DNA of 64,000 nucleotides from an uncultured Lachnospiraceae bacterium. Lineage in GTDB: Bacteria; Bacillota; Clostridia; Lachnospirales; Lachnospiraceae. Location: assembly GCA_902766825.1 (NCBI GenBank), contig CACXFB010000075.1, positions 1 through 64,000 of the forward strand. Reading direction: 5' to 3'. Below are positions 45,377-54,544 of this stretch, in pieces (the stretch's first letter is position 1; each line of letters starts with the position of its first letter). The notes beneath the pieces are model-generated. The model had not been told where the DNA came from, did not search any database, and saw only the letters and a program-made list of their open reading frames with translations. The translations under genes were made by a program, and so were the position numbers.

Positions 45377-47464
45377 CTAGCCATAAATCTTACCTGATTC
45401 AAGCTCATAGCCTTCATCGGTATCTTTCTTCATAGTAGGACGTTTATTAGCATCTGTTCCGTCAGAGAAGATAACATAAGCTTCTTTATAATCATTTTTA
45501 AGAGTATATGAATATGATAATCCATCGCCATGCGTCATAGCTTCTCCAGGCCATGCTGAAGATTCAACTTTATTACCATTTTCATCATAGTAATAAATAT
45601 ATGCATATACAGTTGATCCCCATGAATTATTTGAAACAAATCCAATTGTATCACCTGATTTTATAGCATCCTTTTTGTGTAATCTGTATGCCCTTGTTGA
45701 AGTTATTCCATCTGAATTTGTTGCATAAAGCTTAAGTACCAAAGACTCTCCATGCTGTAATTCTGAACCAATTTTAATCTTTGTGCCATCTGTATATTCT
45801 GTTCTTTCAGCGTTATGATCATCATAAACACCATCTTCATTTCTTGTGATAACAGAATATTCTGCTTTTGAAGCATTAGTACAGCTTAATGTTATTTCAA
45901 AATCGTCACCGTAAATATAATTTTCAGCATCAATACCAACAGTTGCAAAGTCAGGTATATCAATGTAACCATCATTATAAAGAATTGCAACACCATGTGC
46001 AGGAACTGAACCGGTAACTGTTCCACCTGAAACAGAGAAGTCACCGCAAATACCGGTTCTGTCAGTATATGTACCATCTGAAAGCTTAACAGCAGTATTT
46101 AAAGATAAAACGTCATCTGTACCGTTGAAGATGACAGCTCCCTTTGTGCCACGTTCAATTAAAAGAAGTTTCTCATTGCCGTCTATGTTAGAACCGGCTA
46201 CATCTTCACCAACCATAGCATTTCTAAAATGGTTTGCAGCAACAACTATTGGGTTTTTGTAGTTTTCATCACCCTTATATCCTACAAGATTAAGTGTACC
46301 TGCCCAGTTTTTATCATCAGAACCAACTGGTCTTGAGAAGAAGAGTGGAGTTCCCTTACCAGTTGCAGCTATTAAAGCCCAACCATATGCTATCTGGTCA
46401 TTATTGAAATGAGTATAACTCTTATCATTGCAATAATTATCATGAGATTCTACCCATGTCACAAGATGATCTGAAGAAATGTCAGGTGAAGGATTCTCGA
46501 TATATTCTAATTTGATTTTACCTAAATTAGAAAATACTCTTACAACATTACCAAAATTACTTGCGGTCATTGCGTCTAAATATTCAACATAAGCAGGACC
46601 TCTTTCGTTATCACCCTGTAATACTTCACCATAGTTGAAAATCTTATCGCCGTTTTTAATCTCATCATCAGAAGTTACTCTTGGCCAGAAATCATTATCT
46701 TCACCTTCAGTAGCAAGAGGATCATCAGGAAGGGCGATATGTTTTGCAGAGTCATATCTGAATCCGTCTGCACCACATTCAACACAATCATTAATAAAGG
46801 CTATGAAATAATCCTGGAAACCATCATTTTCAGTATCTATATCATTAAGTCCGCCTGAAGCACCTGATGTACACTCAAGACGATTACCATAGTTCTTTAT
46901 CTTATTGAAACCGTTCTTATGATATAATTTATCAATTCCACCTGCAGACTGTGCAAGAGCATCAGCAACCTTTTCAGTTGATCCTGTATGATTTGGAACC
47001 ATATCTACAATTATTTTCATACCATATTTATGCGCTTCGTTGCAAAGTGATATAAATTCATCTCTTGTACCAACCTGATAGTTACCTATTGTAAAATCAG
47101 TTGGCTGATAATGGAAGTACCATGTACCTTTATCTTCAGAGGATGCACTTATTGCACGTCCGCCCGGATCAACACATGCCTGAATGGGAACTGTCTGAAC
47201 GCCTGTAAATCCTGCAGCAGCAAGATCAGGAAGGTTTTCCTCGATTGTCTTGAAATCCCAGCACCATGCCTGAATCATAGCTCCATCCTGTACATTCTCA
47301 GGCAGCCCGAAATTAATATTTTGTGCAGCATCATTATTCTGGTTTTGATTATTATTATTGTTGTTGTTGTCGTCAGACTTACAACCTGTAACACTTAAAA
47401 CCATACATGATAACAATGCAGCAGTAGCGATTTTTTTGGTCATTTTTACTTTGTTAAAAACCAT
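45377..47464 (-). CDS. Secreted lipoprotein alpha-amylase (GH13)
   Basis: A 695-residue extracellular starch-degrading enzyme. It has a lipoprotein signal peptide ending LSVTGC (Cys28) and an Asn-rich linker. The GH13 barrel (about 55-420) has catalytic triad Asp238 (GFRYDSAKH), Glu280 (NYGEVLQGD) and Asp342 (WVESHDNYC). A C-terminal all-beta part (about 420-600) is followed by a domain at about 605-690 (AYIYYYDENG, SSAWPGEAMTHGDG) resembling starch-binding CBM26. It hydrolyses internal alpha-1,4 bonds of starch outside the cell. Start at 47464 is supported by AAAAGGAG upstream. Confidence 0.93.
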   Translation of the reverse strand: MVFNKVKMTKKIATAALLSCMVLSVTGCKSDDNNNNNNNQNQNNDAAQNINFGLPENVQDGAMIQAWCWDFKTIEENLPDLAAAGFTGVQTVPIQACVDPGGRAISASSEDKGTWYFHYQPTDFTIGNYQVGTRDEFISLCNEAHKYGMKIIVDMVPNHTGSTEKVADALAQSAGGIDKLYHKNGFNKIKNYGNRLECTSGASGGLNDIDTENDGFQDYFIAFINDCVECGADGFRYDSAKHIALPDDPLATEGEDNDFWPRVTSDDEIKNGDKIFNYGEVLQGDNERGPAYVEYLDAMTASNFGNVVRVFSNLGKIKLEYIENPSPDISSDHLVTWVESHDNYCNDKSYTHFNNDQIAYGWALIAATGKGTPLFFSRPVGSDDKNWAGTLNLVGYKGDENYKNPIVVAANHFRNAMVGEDVAGSNIDGNEKLLLIERGTKGAVIFNGTDDVLSLNTAVKLSDGTYTDRTGICGDFSVSGGTVTGSVPAHGVAILYNDGYIDIPDFATVGIDAENYIYGDDFEITLSCTNASKAEYSVITRNEDGVYDDHNAERTEYTDGTKIKIGSELQHGESLVLKLYATNSDGITSTRAYRLHKKDAIKSGDTIGFVSNNSWGSTVYAYIYYYDENGNKVESSAWPGEAMTHGDGLSYSYTLKNDYKEAYVIFSDGTDANKRPTMKKDTDEGYELESGKIYG

Positions 47465-47554
47465 ATTACGTACTCCTTTTAGTAAAGATTAGTGTAAAAC
47501 ACTCTTATAGTATTCTATCATATCAGCAAAATATTTAAAAGAGAAACATTACTG

Positions 47555-47583
47555 TTGACTACAATATTATGTATTATTATCAT
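47555..47583 (+). promoter_or_regulatory. Promoter of rsmD
   Basis: TTGACT, a 17-base spacer and TATCAT (47578-47583). Confidence 0.65.
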
Positions 47584-47631
47584 ATAACAATGTAATGATA
47601 ATGATAAAAATAAAAGAGAGTTGGTATTAAA

Positions 47632-48189
47632 ATGAGAGTTATATCCGGAACGGCTAAAAGCCTTAGGCTAAAAACAATAGAAGGAAATAATACAAGACCT
47701 ACCACAGACAGAATTAAAGAAACATTGTTCAATATGATTAACGATTATATGTATGACTGTGTTTTTGTTGATTTGTTTGCAGGAAGTGGAGGAATTGGAA
47801 TAGAAGCTTTAAGCAGAGGGGCAAAAAAGGCTTTTTTTGTAGATTCCTCAAGACAGTGTGCAGCGTGTATAAAAGATAATCTTATACATACCGGATTAAA
47901 AGAAAATGCTTTAATAATATGTAAAGAGATTATATCCGGAATTAAAGAAATTGAATCATCAGGTGAAACAGCGGATGTAATTTTTATGGATCCGCCTTAT
48001 GACAATGATTTTGAAAAAAATGTACTTGATTTTTTAAAAAGCAGTCCGATTGTTTCAAAAGACACTTTAATTATAGTGGAAGCGTCTGTTGGTACAAAAT
48101 TTGAATATTTAAATGATTTTGGATATGAGACAGTCAAAGAAAAAAAGTATAAGACCAATAAACATGTGTTTTTACGAAAGGCAGATTAA
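47632..48189 (+). CDS. rsmD: 16S rRNA (guanine966-N2)-methyltransferase
   Basis: A 185-residue SAM-dependent methyltransferase: RVISGTAKSLRL, TRPTTDRIKETLFNMI, VDLFAGSGGIGIEALSRGAKKAFFVD (SAM binding) and FMDPPYDND (catalytic D-P-P-Y). It methylates G966 of 16S rRNA during 30S maturation. In Bacillus and many clostridia the next gene is coaD; here it is not. Confidence 0.95.
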   Translation: MRVISGTAKSLRLKTIEGNNTRPTTDRIKETLFNMINDYMYDCVFVDLFAGSGGIGIEALSRGAKKAFFVDSSRQCAACIKDNLIHTGLKENALIICKEIISGIKEIESSGETADVIFMDPPYDNDFEKNVLDFLKSSPIVSKDTLIIVEASVGTKFEYLNDFGYETVKEKKYKTNKHVFLRKAD

Positions 48190-48205
48190 AATAACAGTTT
48201 AATGA

Positions 48206-48235
48206 TTGACAAATATGACAGTTGGCAGTTATAAT
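48206..48235 (+). promoter_or_regulatory. Promoter of the DivIVA-like coiled-coil gene
   Basis: A perfect TTGACA, an 18-base spacer and a perfect TATAAT (48230-48235), 43 bases before the start codon. Confidence 0.85.
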
Positions 48236-48277
48236 TGATTGGTAAAAAATTTCTAAAAAAGATGGGAGAAATTTGTT

Positions 48278-48919
48278 ATGGCAAACAGTAATAGCAGACT
48301 TGAACAGTTAATTGATGATATATACGAATTTGTTGAGAGTTGTAAATCATCAGCTCTTAGCAGTAACAAGATTATAGTTCCAAAGGATGAACTTATCGAT
48401 CTCCTTGATGAATTAAGAATGCGTACACCTGACGAGATTAAAAAGTATCAGAGAATTGTTGCTAACAGAGATGCAATAATTAACGATGCAGAGAATCGTG
48501 CCGCTCTTATTGTTGCTGAGGCAGAAGCAAAGGCTAATAAACTTATAAGTGAGAGCGAGATTATGGGTCAGGCTTATAATCAGGCTAATGAACTTGTTCG
48601 TCAGGCTAATGAAGAGGCATCAAGAATTAATGATGAAGTTAAGCAGAGCGCTGATGAGATTACAAGCGGTGCATTTGCTTATACCAATGATTTGCTTGAT
48701 ATGGTTGAAGATCTTATCAACAAGGCATATACGGATACAAAGAAGCAGTATGACAGTCTTTTAGATACACTTAATAACAGCCTTTCTGTTGTAAGAGATA
48801 ACAAGAGAGAGATGGCTGCTTCAACACAGCCTGCAGCTGCTGATCCTGTTAAAGATATAATGGCTGATGATGACTTTGATCTTGATGCAGATGCTTTTAT
48901 CGAGAACATTGATCAGTAA
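48278..48919 (+). CDS. Coiled-coil protein (DivIVA/V-ATPase-H-like)
   Basis: A 213-residue acidic protein made mainly of long alpha-helical coiled coil (about 60-185), rich in Ala/Glu/Asn with AEAEAKANKLISESE and ANELVRQANEEASRI. The N-terminus (LEQLIDDIYEFVESC) is more ordered. It is often annotated as ATPase or V-type ATPase subunit H because of composition only; I see no nucleotide-binding motif. The family sits near coaD, ylbJ and ackA in many Clostridia and may act in cell division or envelope organisation. Own promoter and terminator. Confidence 0.75.
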   Translation: MANSNSRLEQLIDDIYEFVESCKSSALSSNKIIVPKDELIDLLDELRMRTPDEIKKYQRIVANRDAIINDAENRAALIVAEAEAKANKLISESEIMGQAYNQANELVRQANEEASRINDEVKQSADEITSGAFAYTNDLLDMVEDLINKAYTDTKKQYDSLLDTLNNSLSVVRDNKREMAASTQPAAADPVKDIMADDDFDLDADAFIENIDQ

Positions 48920-48921
48920 TT

Positions 48922-49809
48922 TTAGTACATAATTAAATATATTGTTAATCCTATGCTGAGTGCTGTAATGGCATTCAGCATTTTTGTTTTTATCATAAAC
49001 ACAATTCCGATATCATCATTTTTCATTACCCCTTTCATCTGAAAAATTGAGCACATTCCTCCGAAGGATATTGAAAGAATTAATACAATAAACTTTTGCA
49101 ATGAAAAATCCAGGTCTTTAATCAGATTGCAAGATGAGATAATCTCAATAAAAGCAGATAAAAAAATAATAATTATATTATTATGTATTATAAGGGAGAG
49201 TACCTTTATAATAATGATGCACATTGATAAATAAACAAATATATTGCAAATGGTTAGAATACTTGAGGTTATAATTCGGTTAAACATATATTTTCCGGAA
49301 AACGATATATCAGGCTTTTTGTATATCTGATAGGAATTCATTACGTTATTATGTATAAGTTTTTTTCTCATAATAAAGTAGTAAACAAAACAGTTAATCA
49401 GAGGTGAAAGATAAAATATAATCAGTATGAGCCAGACCGGAATATGGTAATCAATTTTACATATATAATTAAATACGAACGAAAAACTAACATTTGATAA
49501 TAAAATATAAAAACTTTTATATTGTAACAGGTTAATGACATTGTTATTATATGCATCTTCAAGAATTATAATACAGGAAGGTACACCCGAAATAATACAA
49601 AGTGGAATCAAAAAGCTTAATAACATAGTTCTACAGCAGTAGTCCGGCTTGCTTTGTACAAGAACTTTTGAGAGAATAACAGATGGAAGAAGAGCCGGCA
49701 GTAAGACAGTTGTGGTCAAAGTGTATGAAAGCGTAACGGCATCAGCGCAAATGTGTGGAAAAAACAATATAACAAAGGTGTAGAATGCTATTGTAGATAA
49801 TATAATCAT
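48922..49809 (-). CDS. ylbJ: YlbJ-like sporulation membrane protein
   Basis: A 295-residue polytopic membrane protein with about eight hydrophobic helices. The segment LIPLCIISGVPSCIIILEDAYNNNVIN matches the YlbJ/nucleoside-recognition pattern (glycine-proline turn then helix with Asp). YlbJ of Bacillus is about 400 residues and is needed for sporulation; this one is shorter, lacking about 100 residues. It is inverted relative to rsmD and the coiled-coil gene. The coding end carries the terminator of the convergent gene. Confidence in the family is moderate. Confidence 0.72.
   Translation of the reverse strand: MIILSTIAFYTFVILFFPHICADAVTLSYTLTTTVLLPALLPSVILSKVLVQSKPDYCCRTMLLSFLIPLCIISGVPSCIIILEDAYNNNVINLLQYKSFYILLSNVSFSFVFNYICKIDYHIPVWLILIIFYLSPLINCFVYYFIMRKKLIHNNVMNSYQIYKKPDISFSGKYMFNRIITSSILTICNIFVYLSMCIIIIKVLSLIIHNNIIIIFLSAFIEIISSCNLIKDLDFSLQKFIVLILSISFGGMCSIFQMKGVMKNDDIGIVFMIKTKMLNAITALSIGLTIYLIMY
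48953..48991 (+). terminator. Terminator of the coiled-coil gene inside the ylbJ 3' end
   Basis: ATGCTGAGTGC (48953-48963) pairs with GCATTCAGCAT (48971-48981, one G-T wobble), followed by TTTTTGTTTTT. It lies within the coding 3' end of ylbJ on the opposite strand. Confidence 0.78.
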
Positions 49810-49865
49810 TGACGAAATTTCTCCACTGTAAAAGGGAGGGTTATACTTAGTTAATTATATTAATT

Positions 49866-51068
49866 TCACTCAATAACTATTACGCTTTTAGATATTTCTC
49901 TTGTTGTAGAATCGGCTAAACCCAGATATAAGTCGTTGATAGACAATTCTTTTTTTACAAGTTTGTTATCCGGATTATCATTTACATATGTTGACCATTT
50001 TGTAATGATATCTATATTTTCTTTATTGCAATCTTTTAGAACAAAAGATTTGCTTTTCCTAAGTCCAAGAAGTTTGACGTAAGGTTTTTGTGTTGAGAAA
50101 AGTTCAAGATCATTTTGTGTTATCTCAAGAACAGAACATAGTATCAAGCGTGACAGTCTTGTATAGGTGTTGTCTTTTGATTTTAAAGCCGCAATTATAT
50201 CTTCATATGAAGATAACGAATTAGAAAGATTCATAATTTTGTTTGCTAAAAATATGTTGCATTCATTAATTTCGGCAAAATAGTTTTCATCTTTTATAGT
50301 TCTTAAGTAGTTAAATATATCAGCAATTTTCTTAACGAAAACAGCATTAACATGAGGTTGGTTAATCGCTTCTATTGTTTTTTTGCAACTATCATTTATA
50401 TAGTTAATATATGATTTATCATCTTTATTAATTAAATCTCTAATAAGTGAAGCGCTGCATATATTAGCAGAATCGATTACAGTGCTGTTATGAGGCGCAC
50501 CTTTTCTTTTTACTGCAACAGGTTTGATTTTGCTGTTTAATGATTTAAGAGCTTTGATATATTCTATTGCAAGAATGTTATTAGGAAGGCTTATTATGTC
50601 AGCGAAACTTTTATTTGAAGAATATTTTTCAAGAGCCATACCGACAGCGGCAGCATAACTTTTTCCGTTTGAAATATAATCTTTTAATAATTCTTTGAAT
50701 TCGTGTGGTTCATCACAGAGTATATCAGCGATTTCAGTTAATACGGAAATATCATCATTTTCACAGCCAAAACAAAGATTGTCGACTATGCCAAGGCGGT
50801 CTAATATTCTTACAGTATTATAAGCGTAAAACTGTGCGCTTGATAAAACAGCATAGACAGGAATCTCCAGACAGATATCGTAGCCTGACAGCAATGCAAT
50901 TTTAGCTCGGGTGTACTTATCAAAGATGGCAGGTTCACCACGCTGGACATAATTTCCACTAATTATTGTGAGCATCGTATCGCATCCTGTTATCTTTTTA
51001 GCCTGATTTGTAAGGTATTCATGCCCTTTATGAAATGGATTAAACTCCGATATTACTGCACTGACCAT
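49866..51068 (-). CDS. tmcAL: tRNA(Met) cytidine acetate ligase / YlbM-like
   Basis: A 400-residue nucleotidyltransferase-fold protein: VISEFNPFHKGHEYLTNQAKKI (HxGH-type motif near residue 13-16), SGNYVQRGEPAIFDKYTRAKIAL and VKRKGAPHNSTVIDSANICSASLIRDLI. TmcAL of Bacillus uses acetate and ATP to acetylate C34 of elongator tRNA(Met). The neighbour is ackA, also acetate chemistry. It is divergent from ackA. Confidence 0.92.
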   Translation of the reverse strand: MVSAVISEFNPFHKGHEYLTNQAKKITGCDTMLTIISGNYVQRGEPAIFDKYTRAKIALLSGYDICLEIPVYAVLSSAQFYAYNTVRILDRLGIVDNLCFGCENDDISVLTEIADILCDEPHEFKELLKDYISNGKSYAAAVGMALEKYSSNKSFADIISLPNNILAIEYIKALKSLNSKIKPVAVKRKGAPHNSTVIDSANICSASLIRDLINKDDKSYINYINDSCKKTIEAINQPHVNAVFVKKIADIFNYLRTIKDENYFAEINECNIFLANKIMNLSNSLSSYEDIIAALKSKDNTYTRLSRLILCSVLEITQNDLELFSTQKPYVKLLGLRKSKSFVLKDCNKENIDIITKWSTYVNDNPDNKLVKKELSINDLYLGLADSTTREISKSVIVIE

Positions 51069-51135
51069 TGTAATCTCCTTTAGTTTTTATTCAAATTCTA
51101 TTATTTAAAATATATAAAAAAATATCAAGAAAAAC

Positions 51136-51164
51136 TTGTATGGTTAATTTAATAGGATTATACT
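51136..51164 (+). promoter_or_regulatory. Promoter of ackA
   Basis: TTGTAT, a 17-base spacer and TATACT (51159-51164). Confidence 0.55.
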
Positions 51165-51204
51165 TGTTTTATGTTATTTTTCAGAACAAGAGAGGTTGAA
51201 AAGA

Positions 51205-52395
51205 ATGAAAGTATTAGTTATTAACTGCGGAAGCTCATCATTAAAATATCAGCTTATTGATTCAGATACTGAAGAAGTATTGGCAGTAGGTCTTTGTGAA
51301 CGTATCGGAATAGACGGAAGATTTAAGTATAAGCCGGAAGGTGGCGAAGAACTTGTAATCGAATCTGCAATGCCTACACACAAAGAAGCTATTAAGGTTG
51401 TTCTTGATGCACTTGCACATGAAGAGTACGGTGTTATTAAGTCACTTAGTGAGATTAAAGCTGTTGGACACAGAGTTGTGCACGGCGGAGAGAAGTTTGC
51501 ATCTTCAGTAATCATTAACGATGAAGTAATGAAGGCTATAGAAGAGTGTAATGACCTTGCACCTTTACATAACCCTGCTAACCTTATAGGAATTAATGCA
51601 TGTTCAGCAATTATGCCTGGTGTTGTACAGGTTGCTGTATTTGATACAGCATTCCATCAGACAATGCCAAGAAAAGCATATATTTATGGAATTCCATATG
51701 GTTACTATGAAAAGTATAAGATAAGACGTTACGGTTTCCACGGTACAAGTCACAGCTATGTTTCAAAAGAGACAGCTAAGTTCTTAGGACTTGATATTAA
51801 TAATTCTAAGATAATAGTTTGTCACCTTGGTAATGGTGCAAGTATCAGTGCAGTACTTAACGGTGAATCAATCGACACAAGTATGGGACTTACTCCACTT
51901 GAAGGACTTGTTATGGGTACAAGATGCGGTGATATCGATCCTGCAATAATGGAATTCATCGCTAAGAAAGAAAATCTTGATATTAATCAGATTATGCATA
52001 TCCTTAACAAGGAATCAGGCGTGGAAGGTTTATCTGCCGTATCAAGTGATTTCAGAGATTTAACAGCAGCTGCCGAAGAAGGTAATGAGCGTGCACAGAT
52101 TGCTCTTGAAGTATTTTCTTACAGAGTTGCTAAATATATCGGAGCATATGTTGCTGCAATGAACGGTGTTGATGCAATCGCATTTACTGCAGGAATTGGT
52201 GAGAATACTCATGAAGTAAGAACAATGGCATGTTCATATCTTGGATATCTTGGAATTACACTTGATGAGAAAGAGAACATGAGACGAAAAGAAAATGTTG
52301 TAATCTCAACACCTGACTCTAAAGTAAAAGTTTGTATAATACCTACTAATGAAGAGTTGGCAATTTGTCGTGAAACAGTAGCTTTAATTAAATAA
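51205..52395 (+). CDS. ackA: Acetate kinase
   Basis: A 396-residue enzyme of normal length that transfers phosphate from acetyl phosphate to ADP, giving ATP and acetate. Motifs: [46 protein letters not shown] and [13 protein letters not shown]. The start at 51205 follows AGAGG; a TTG at 51196 is not preferred. pta, the phosphotransacetylase, is not in the window. ackA is tightly linked to DUF177-rpmF, as in other Firmicutes. Confidence 0.97.
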   Translation: MKVLVINCGSSSLKYQLIDSDTEEVLAVGLCERIGIDGRFKYKPEGGEELVIESAMPTHKEAIKVVLDALAHEEYGVIKSLSEIKAVGHRVVHGGEKFASSVIINDEVMKAIEECNDLAPLHNPANLIGINACSAIMPGVVQVAVFDTAFHQTMPRKAYIYGIPYGYYEKYKIRRYGFHGTSHSYVSKETAKFLGLDINNSKIIVCHLGNGASISAVLNGESIDTSMGLTPLEGLVMGTRCGDIDPAIMEFIAKKENLDINQIMHILNKESGVEGLSAVSSDFRDLTAAAEEGNERAQIALEVFSYRVAKYIGAYVAAMNGVDAIAFTAGIGENTHEVRTMACSYLGYLGITLDEKENMRRKENVVISTPDSKVKVCIIPTNEELAICRETVALIK

Positions 52396-52407
52396 TTCAT
52401 TTTTTTG

Positions 52408-52436
52408 TTGACAATGAAAATGTTCATCATTATAAT
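52408..52436 (+). promoter_or_regulatory. Promoter of DUF177-rpmF
   Basis: A perfect TTGACA, a 17-base spacer and a perfect TATAAT (52431-52436), 33 bases before the start at 52469. Confidence 0.9.
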
Positions 52437-52468
52437 TGAATGAGTGTGAATTTAGGGAGAAGATTATT

Positions 52469-52993
52469 ATGCTGATTGATATTGCAAAAATTACATCAAA
52501 GCCGGATATGTCTTTTAACGATAATGTTGACATCAACATATCAAAGATGGATTTTAACGGTAATGAGTATGAGTTTGACAAACAGTATAAGGCTTTGGTT
52601 CATATTAAGAATCTTGGTAACAAGAAGATTATGTGCAACCTCAAAGCAGATATAACTCTCGTAACTTCATGCGACAGATGTCTTTCTAAAGTATTGGTTC
52701 CAATCGAAATCGACTTTGAAGATGAGATTACTGTAACACCTGAAGGTGGTGGAATCAGTACGGATGATGAAGCTGGTTATATTGGTGAATTTATGCTTGA
52801 TACAGACGAATTAGTCAAAAGCGAGATTTATCCGCGTATACCGGTTAAGATTCTTTGTAGTCCAGACTGTAAAGGAATCTGTCCGGAATGCGGTAAGAAT
52901 CTTAATGATGGTGAATGTTCTTGTCTGGTGGAATCGTTAGATCCGAGAATGGCTAGAATTCGCGATATATTTAATAACTTTAAGGAGGTGTAA
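52469..52993 (+). CDS. DUF177 (YceD-like) protein
   Basis: A 174-residue protein of the YceD/DUF177 family: LIDIAKITSKPDMSF, the CDRCL metal-like turn at about 70, and a C-terminal CSPDCKGICPECGKNLNDG cysteine cluster. It sits immediately before rpmF, the almost universal arrangement; YceD is associated with 23S rRNA accumulation in E. coli and plants. The start at 52469 follows AGGGAGA; an upstream TTG at 52436 lies in the promoter. Confidence 0.92.
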   Translation: MLIDIAKITSKPDMSFNDNVDINISKMDFNGNEYEFDKQYKALVHIKNLGNKKIMCNLKADITLVTSCDRCLSKVLVPIEIDFEDEITVTPEGGGISTDDEAGYIGEFMLDTDELVKSEIYPRIPVKILCSPDCKGICPECGKNLNDGECSCLVESLDPRMARIRDIFNNFKEV

Positions 52994-52998
52994 CGTAC

Positions 52999-53178
52999 AT
53001 GTCAATCTGTCCAAAGAATAAACATTCTAAAGCTAGAAGAGACAGCCGTAGAGCAAACTGGAAGATGTCAGCTCCAAACCTTGTTAAATGTAGCAAGTGT
53101 GGTGCATTGATGATGCCTCACAGAGTATGTAAAGCTTGCGGTTCTTACAACAAGAAAGAAGTTGTAGCTGTAGACTAA
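52999..53178 (+). CDS. rpmF: 50S ribosomal protein L32
   Basis: A 59-residue L32 read directly from the DNA: MSICPKNKHSKARRDSRRAN at the start and two CxxC pairs (CSKC and CKAC) forming the zinc ribbon. The N-terminus has CPKNKHSKARRDSRRA, typical of clostridial L32. RBS AAGGAGGTG lies over the end of the DUF177 gene. A terminator follows. Confidence 0.97.
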   Translation: MSICPKNKHSKARRDSRRANWKMSAPNLVKCSKCGALMMPHRVCKACGSYNKKEVVAVD

Positions 53179-53217
53179 TAATAATTTAGTGTTTTAACTT
53201 TTCGAAAAGCTAAAAAA

Positions 53218-53243
53218 AGGGCTGTTTTATGCAGCCCTCTTTT
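53218..53243. terminator. Bidirectional terminator between rpmF and the exonuclease gene
   Basis: AGGGCTG pairs with CAGCCCT (53218-53224 and 53232-53238), with an A tract before and a T tract after. Confidence 0.85.
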
Positions 53244-53256
53244 ATTGCAAAAAATA

Positions 53257-54414
53257 CTAAATGAGGTAATCTAATAAAGTAGATAATAATATGTAACAAA
53301 CTTTTGAAAGCATAACTTCACCTGCATTAGCCTCAACAAGTATATATACTGTCTGATCGTTTCTTTTATGTGAAAATAACTTGACATTTTCATTTTCACA
53401 TAGTTTCTTTATTCTTTTACATAAATCTTTGTTACTTAAATTTAAAGCAATAAAATCTCCGTTCTTTTTTATATAGCAAGTATCTTTTGTAGCATTTACC
53501 CTATAATCGGCATCAACATATCTTGCCACAGATTTATGAATTGCACAATCCTCAACCGGAAGATAGTAATAGTCTTTATAATTCTCAAAAAACATTTTAA
53601 GTTCACCCGAAAATATATTAACACTTATATGAATTTCCCCGTCGGAATCTAATGCAATATCTTTTATGCCAAGGAAAGATTTATTAAAAAGGTTTATATA
53701 TTCAGATATTACAGAGGAGTCGGTGTAATCACAGCGACAGGATAATTCAAGTATTCCATCTTTAACAATGCAGTCATGAATTATATCTTCAGTGTATAAC
53801 GTTTTTAAATCAAGTATGTGAGAGATTTTAACCAGGTATTTGATGTCTTCGTAGTTATGCTTTAGAAGAGTATCAAACAGGTTGTCGGCTTCATTTTTTG
53901 CATTATCGCTAGTCAGTGCCAGCATTGACTGATAGGCATGATATAGTCTGATAAGTTCACGTCCGTTATAAATATCTTCTCTGTTAATACCTAGAGCAAG
54001 CTCAATATCTTTTTGTTTGTATCCGTTGATATTCAAATATTTTTTCTTAGAATAAATTATCTTATATAAATCTAACTGGTCATATGTTTTCAGTTCGCAT
54101 CTGATTCCGTGGAACTGACATCTTTTTTCTATAAAGGGAATATCAAAAGTCAGACCGTTAAAATGAATTAAAAGATTGTAATCCTTTATGAAAACCATAA
54201 GTTTAATCAGAATTCCTTTTTCTTCATCGGTATCTTTTGCAAAAAGATACATAAAATATGGTTTCTTATTCTTGATGATAGCAAGACCAATAAGATAAAT
54301 ATGATTATTGTCAGACATAAATCCTGTAGTTTCTATATCAATATATGCAATTTTTTTATTATCATGCGATGCGCTTAATTGTGGGAAAGGCACGCCAAGT
54401 TCTACATAATCCAT
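53257..54414 (-). CDS. RNase H-like / DnaQ-like exonuclease (YprB domain)
   Basis: A 385-residue protein. The N-terminal domain (about 20-190) is a DEDD-type RNase H-like fold: YIDIETTGF (Asp/Glu), LIHFNGLTFDIPFIEKRC (Asp) and NYEDIKYLV (Asp). The YprB subfamily of Bacillus has this layout. The C-terminal 190 residues have no recognised domain. It likely degrades or trims nucleic acid; substrate unknown. The ATG at 54414 is better spaced from AAGGAA than the one at 54417. Confidence 0.85.
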   Translation of the reverse strand: MDYVELGVPFPQLSASHDNKKIAYIDIETTGFMSDNNHIYLIGLAIIKNKKPYFMYLFAKDTDEEKGILIKLMVFIKDYNLLIHFNGLTFDIPFIEKRCQFHGIRCELKTYDQLDLYKIIYSKKKYLNINGYKQKDIELALGINREDIYNGRELIRLYHAYQSMLALTSDNAKNEADNLFDTLLKHNYEDIKYLVKISHILDLKTLYTEDIIHDCIVKDGILELSCRCDYTDSSVISEYINLFNKSFLGIKDIALDSDGEIHISVNIFSGELKMFFENYKDYYYLPVEDCAIHKSVARYVDADYRVNATKDTCYIKKNGDFIALNLSNKDLCKRIKKLCENENVKLFSHKRNDQTVYILVEANAGEVMLSKVCYILLSTLLDYLI

Positions 54415-54473
54415 CATAAATTCCTTTAAAAAATCAAAAATACTTTTATGAAAAATATTATAGCGTAATAAAG

Positions 54474-54502
54474 TTGAATTTGGAAAGGCTAAATGCTAAT
54501 AT
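54474..54502 (+). promoter_or_regulatory. Promoter of ruvAB
   Basis: TTGAAT, a 17-base spacer and TAATAT with an extended -10 TGC, 43 bases before ruvA. Confidence 0.65.
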
Positions 54503-54544
54503 ATTACGGAAGATATTTTACTTATAACAGATAGGAGATTTAAC

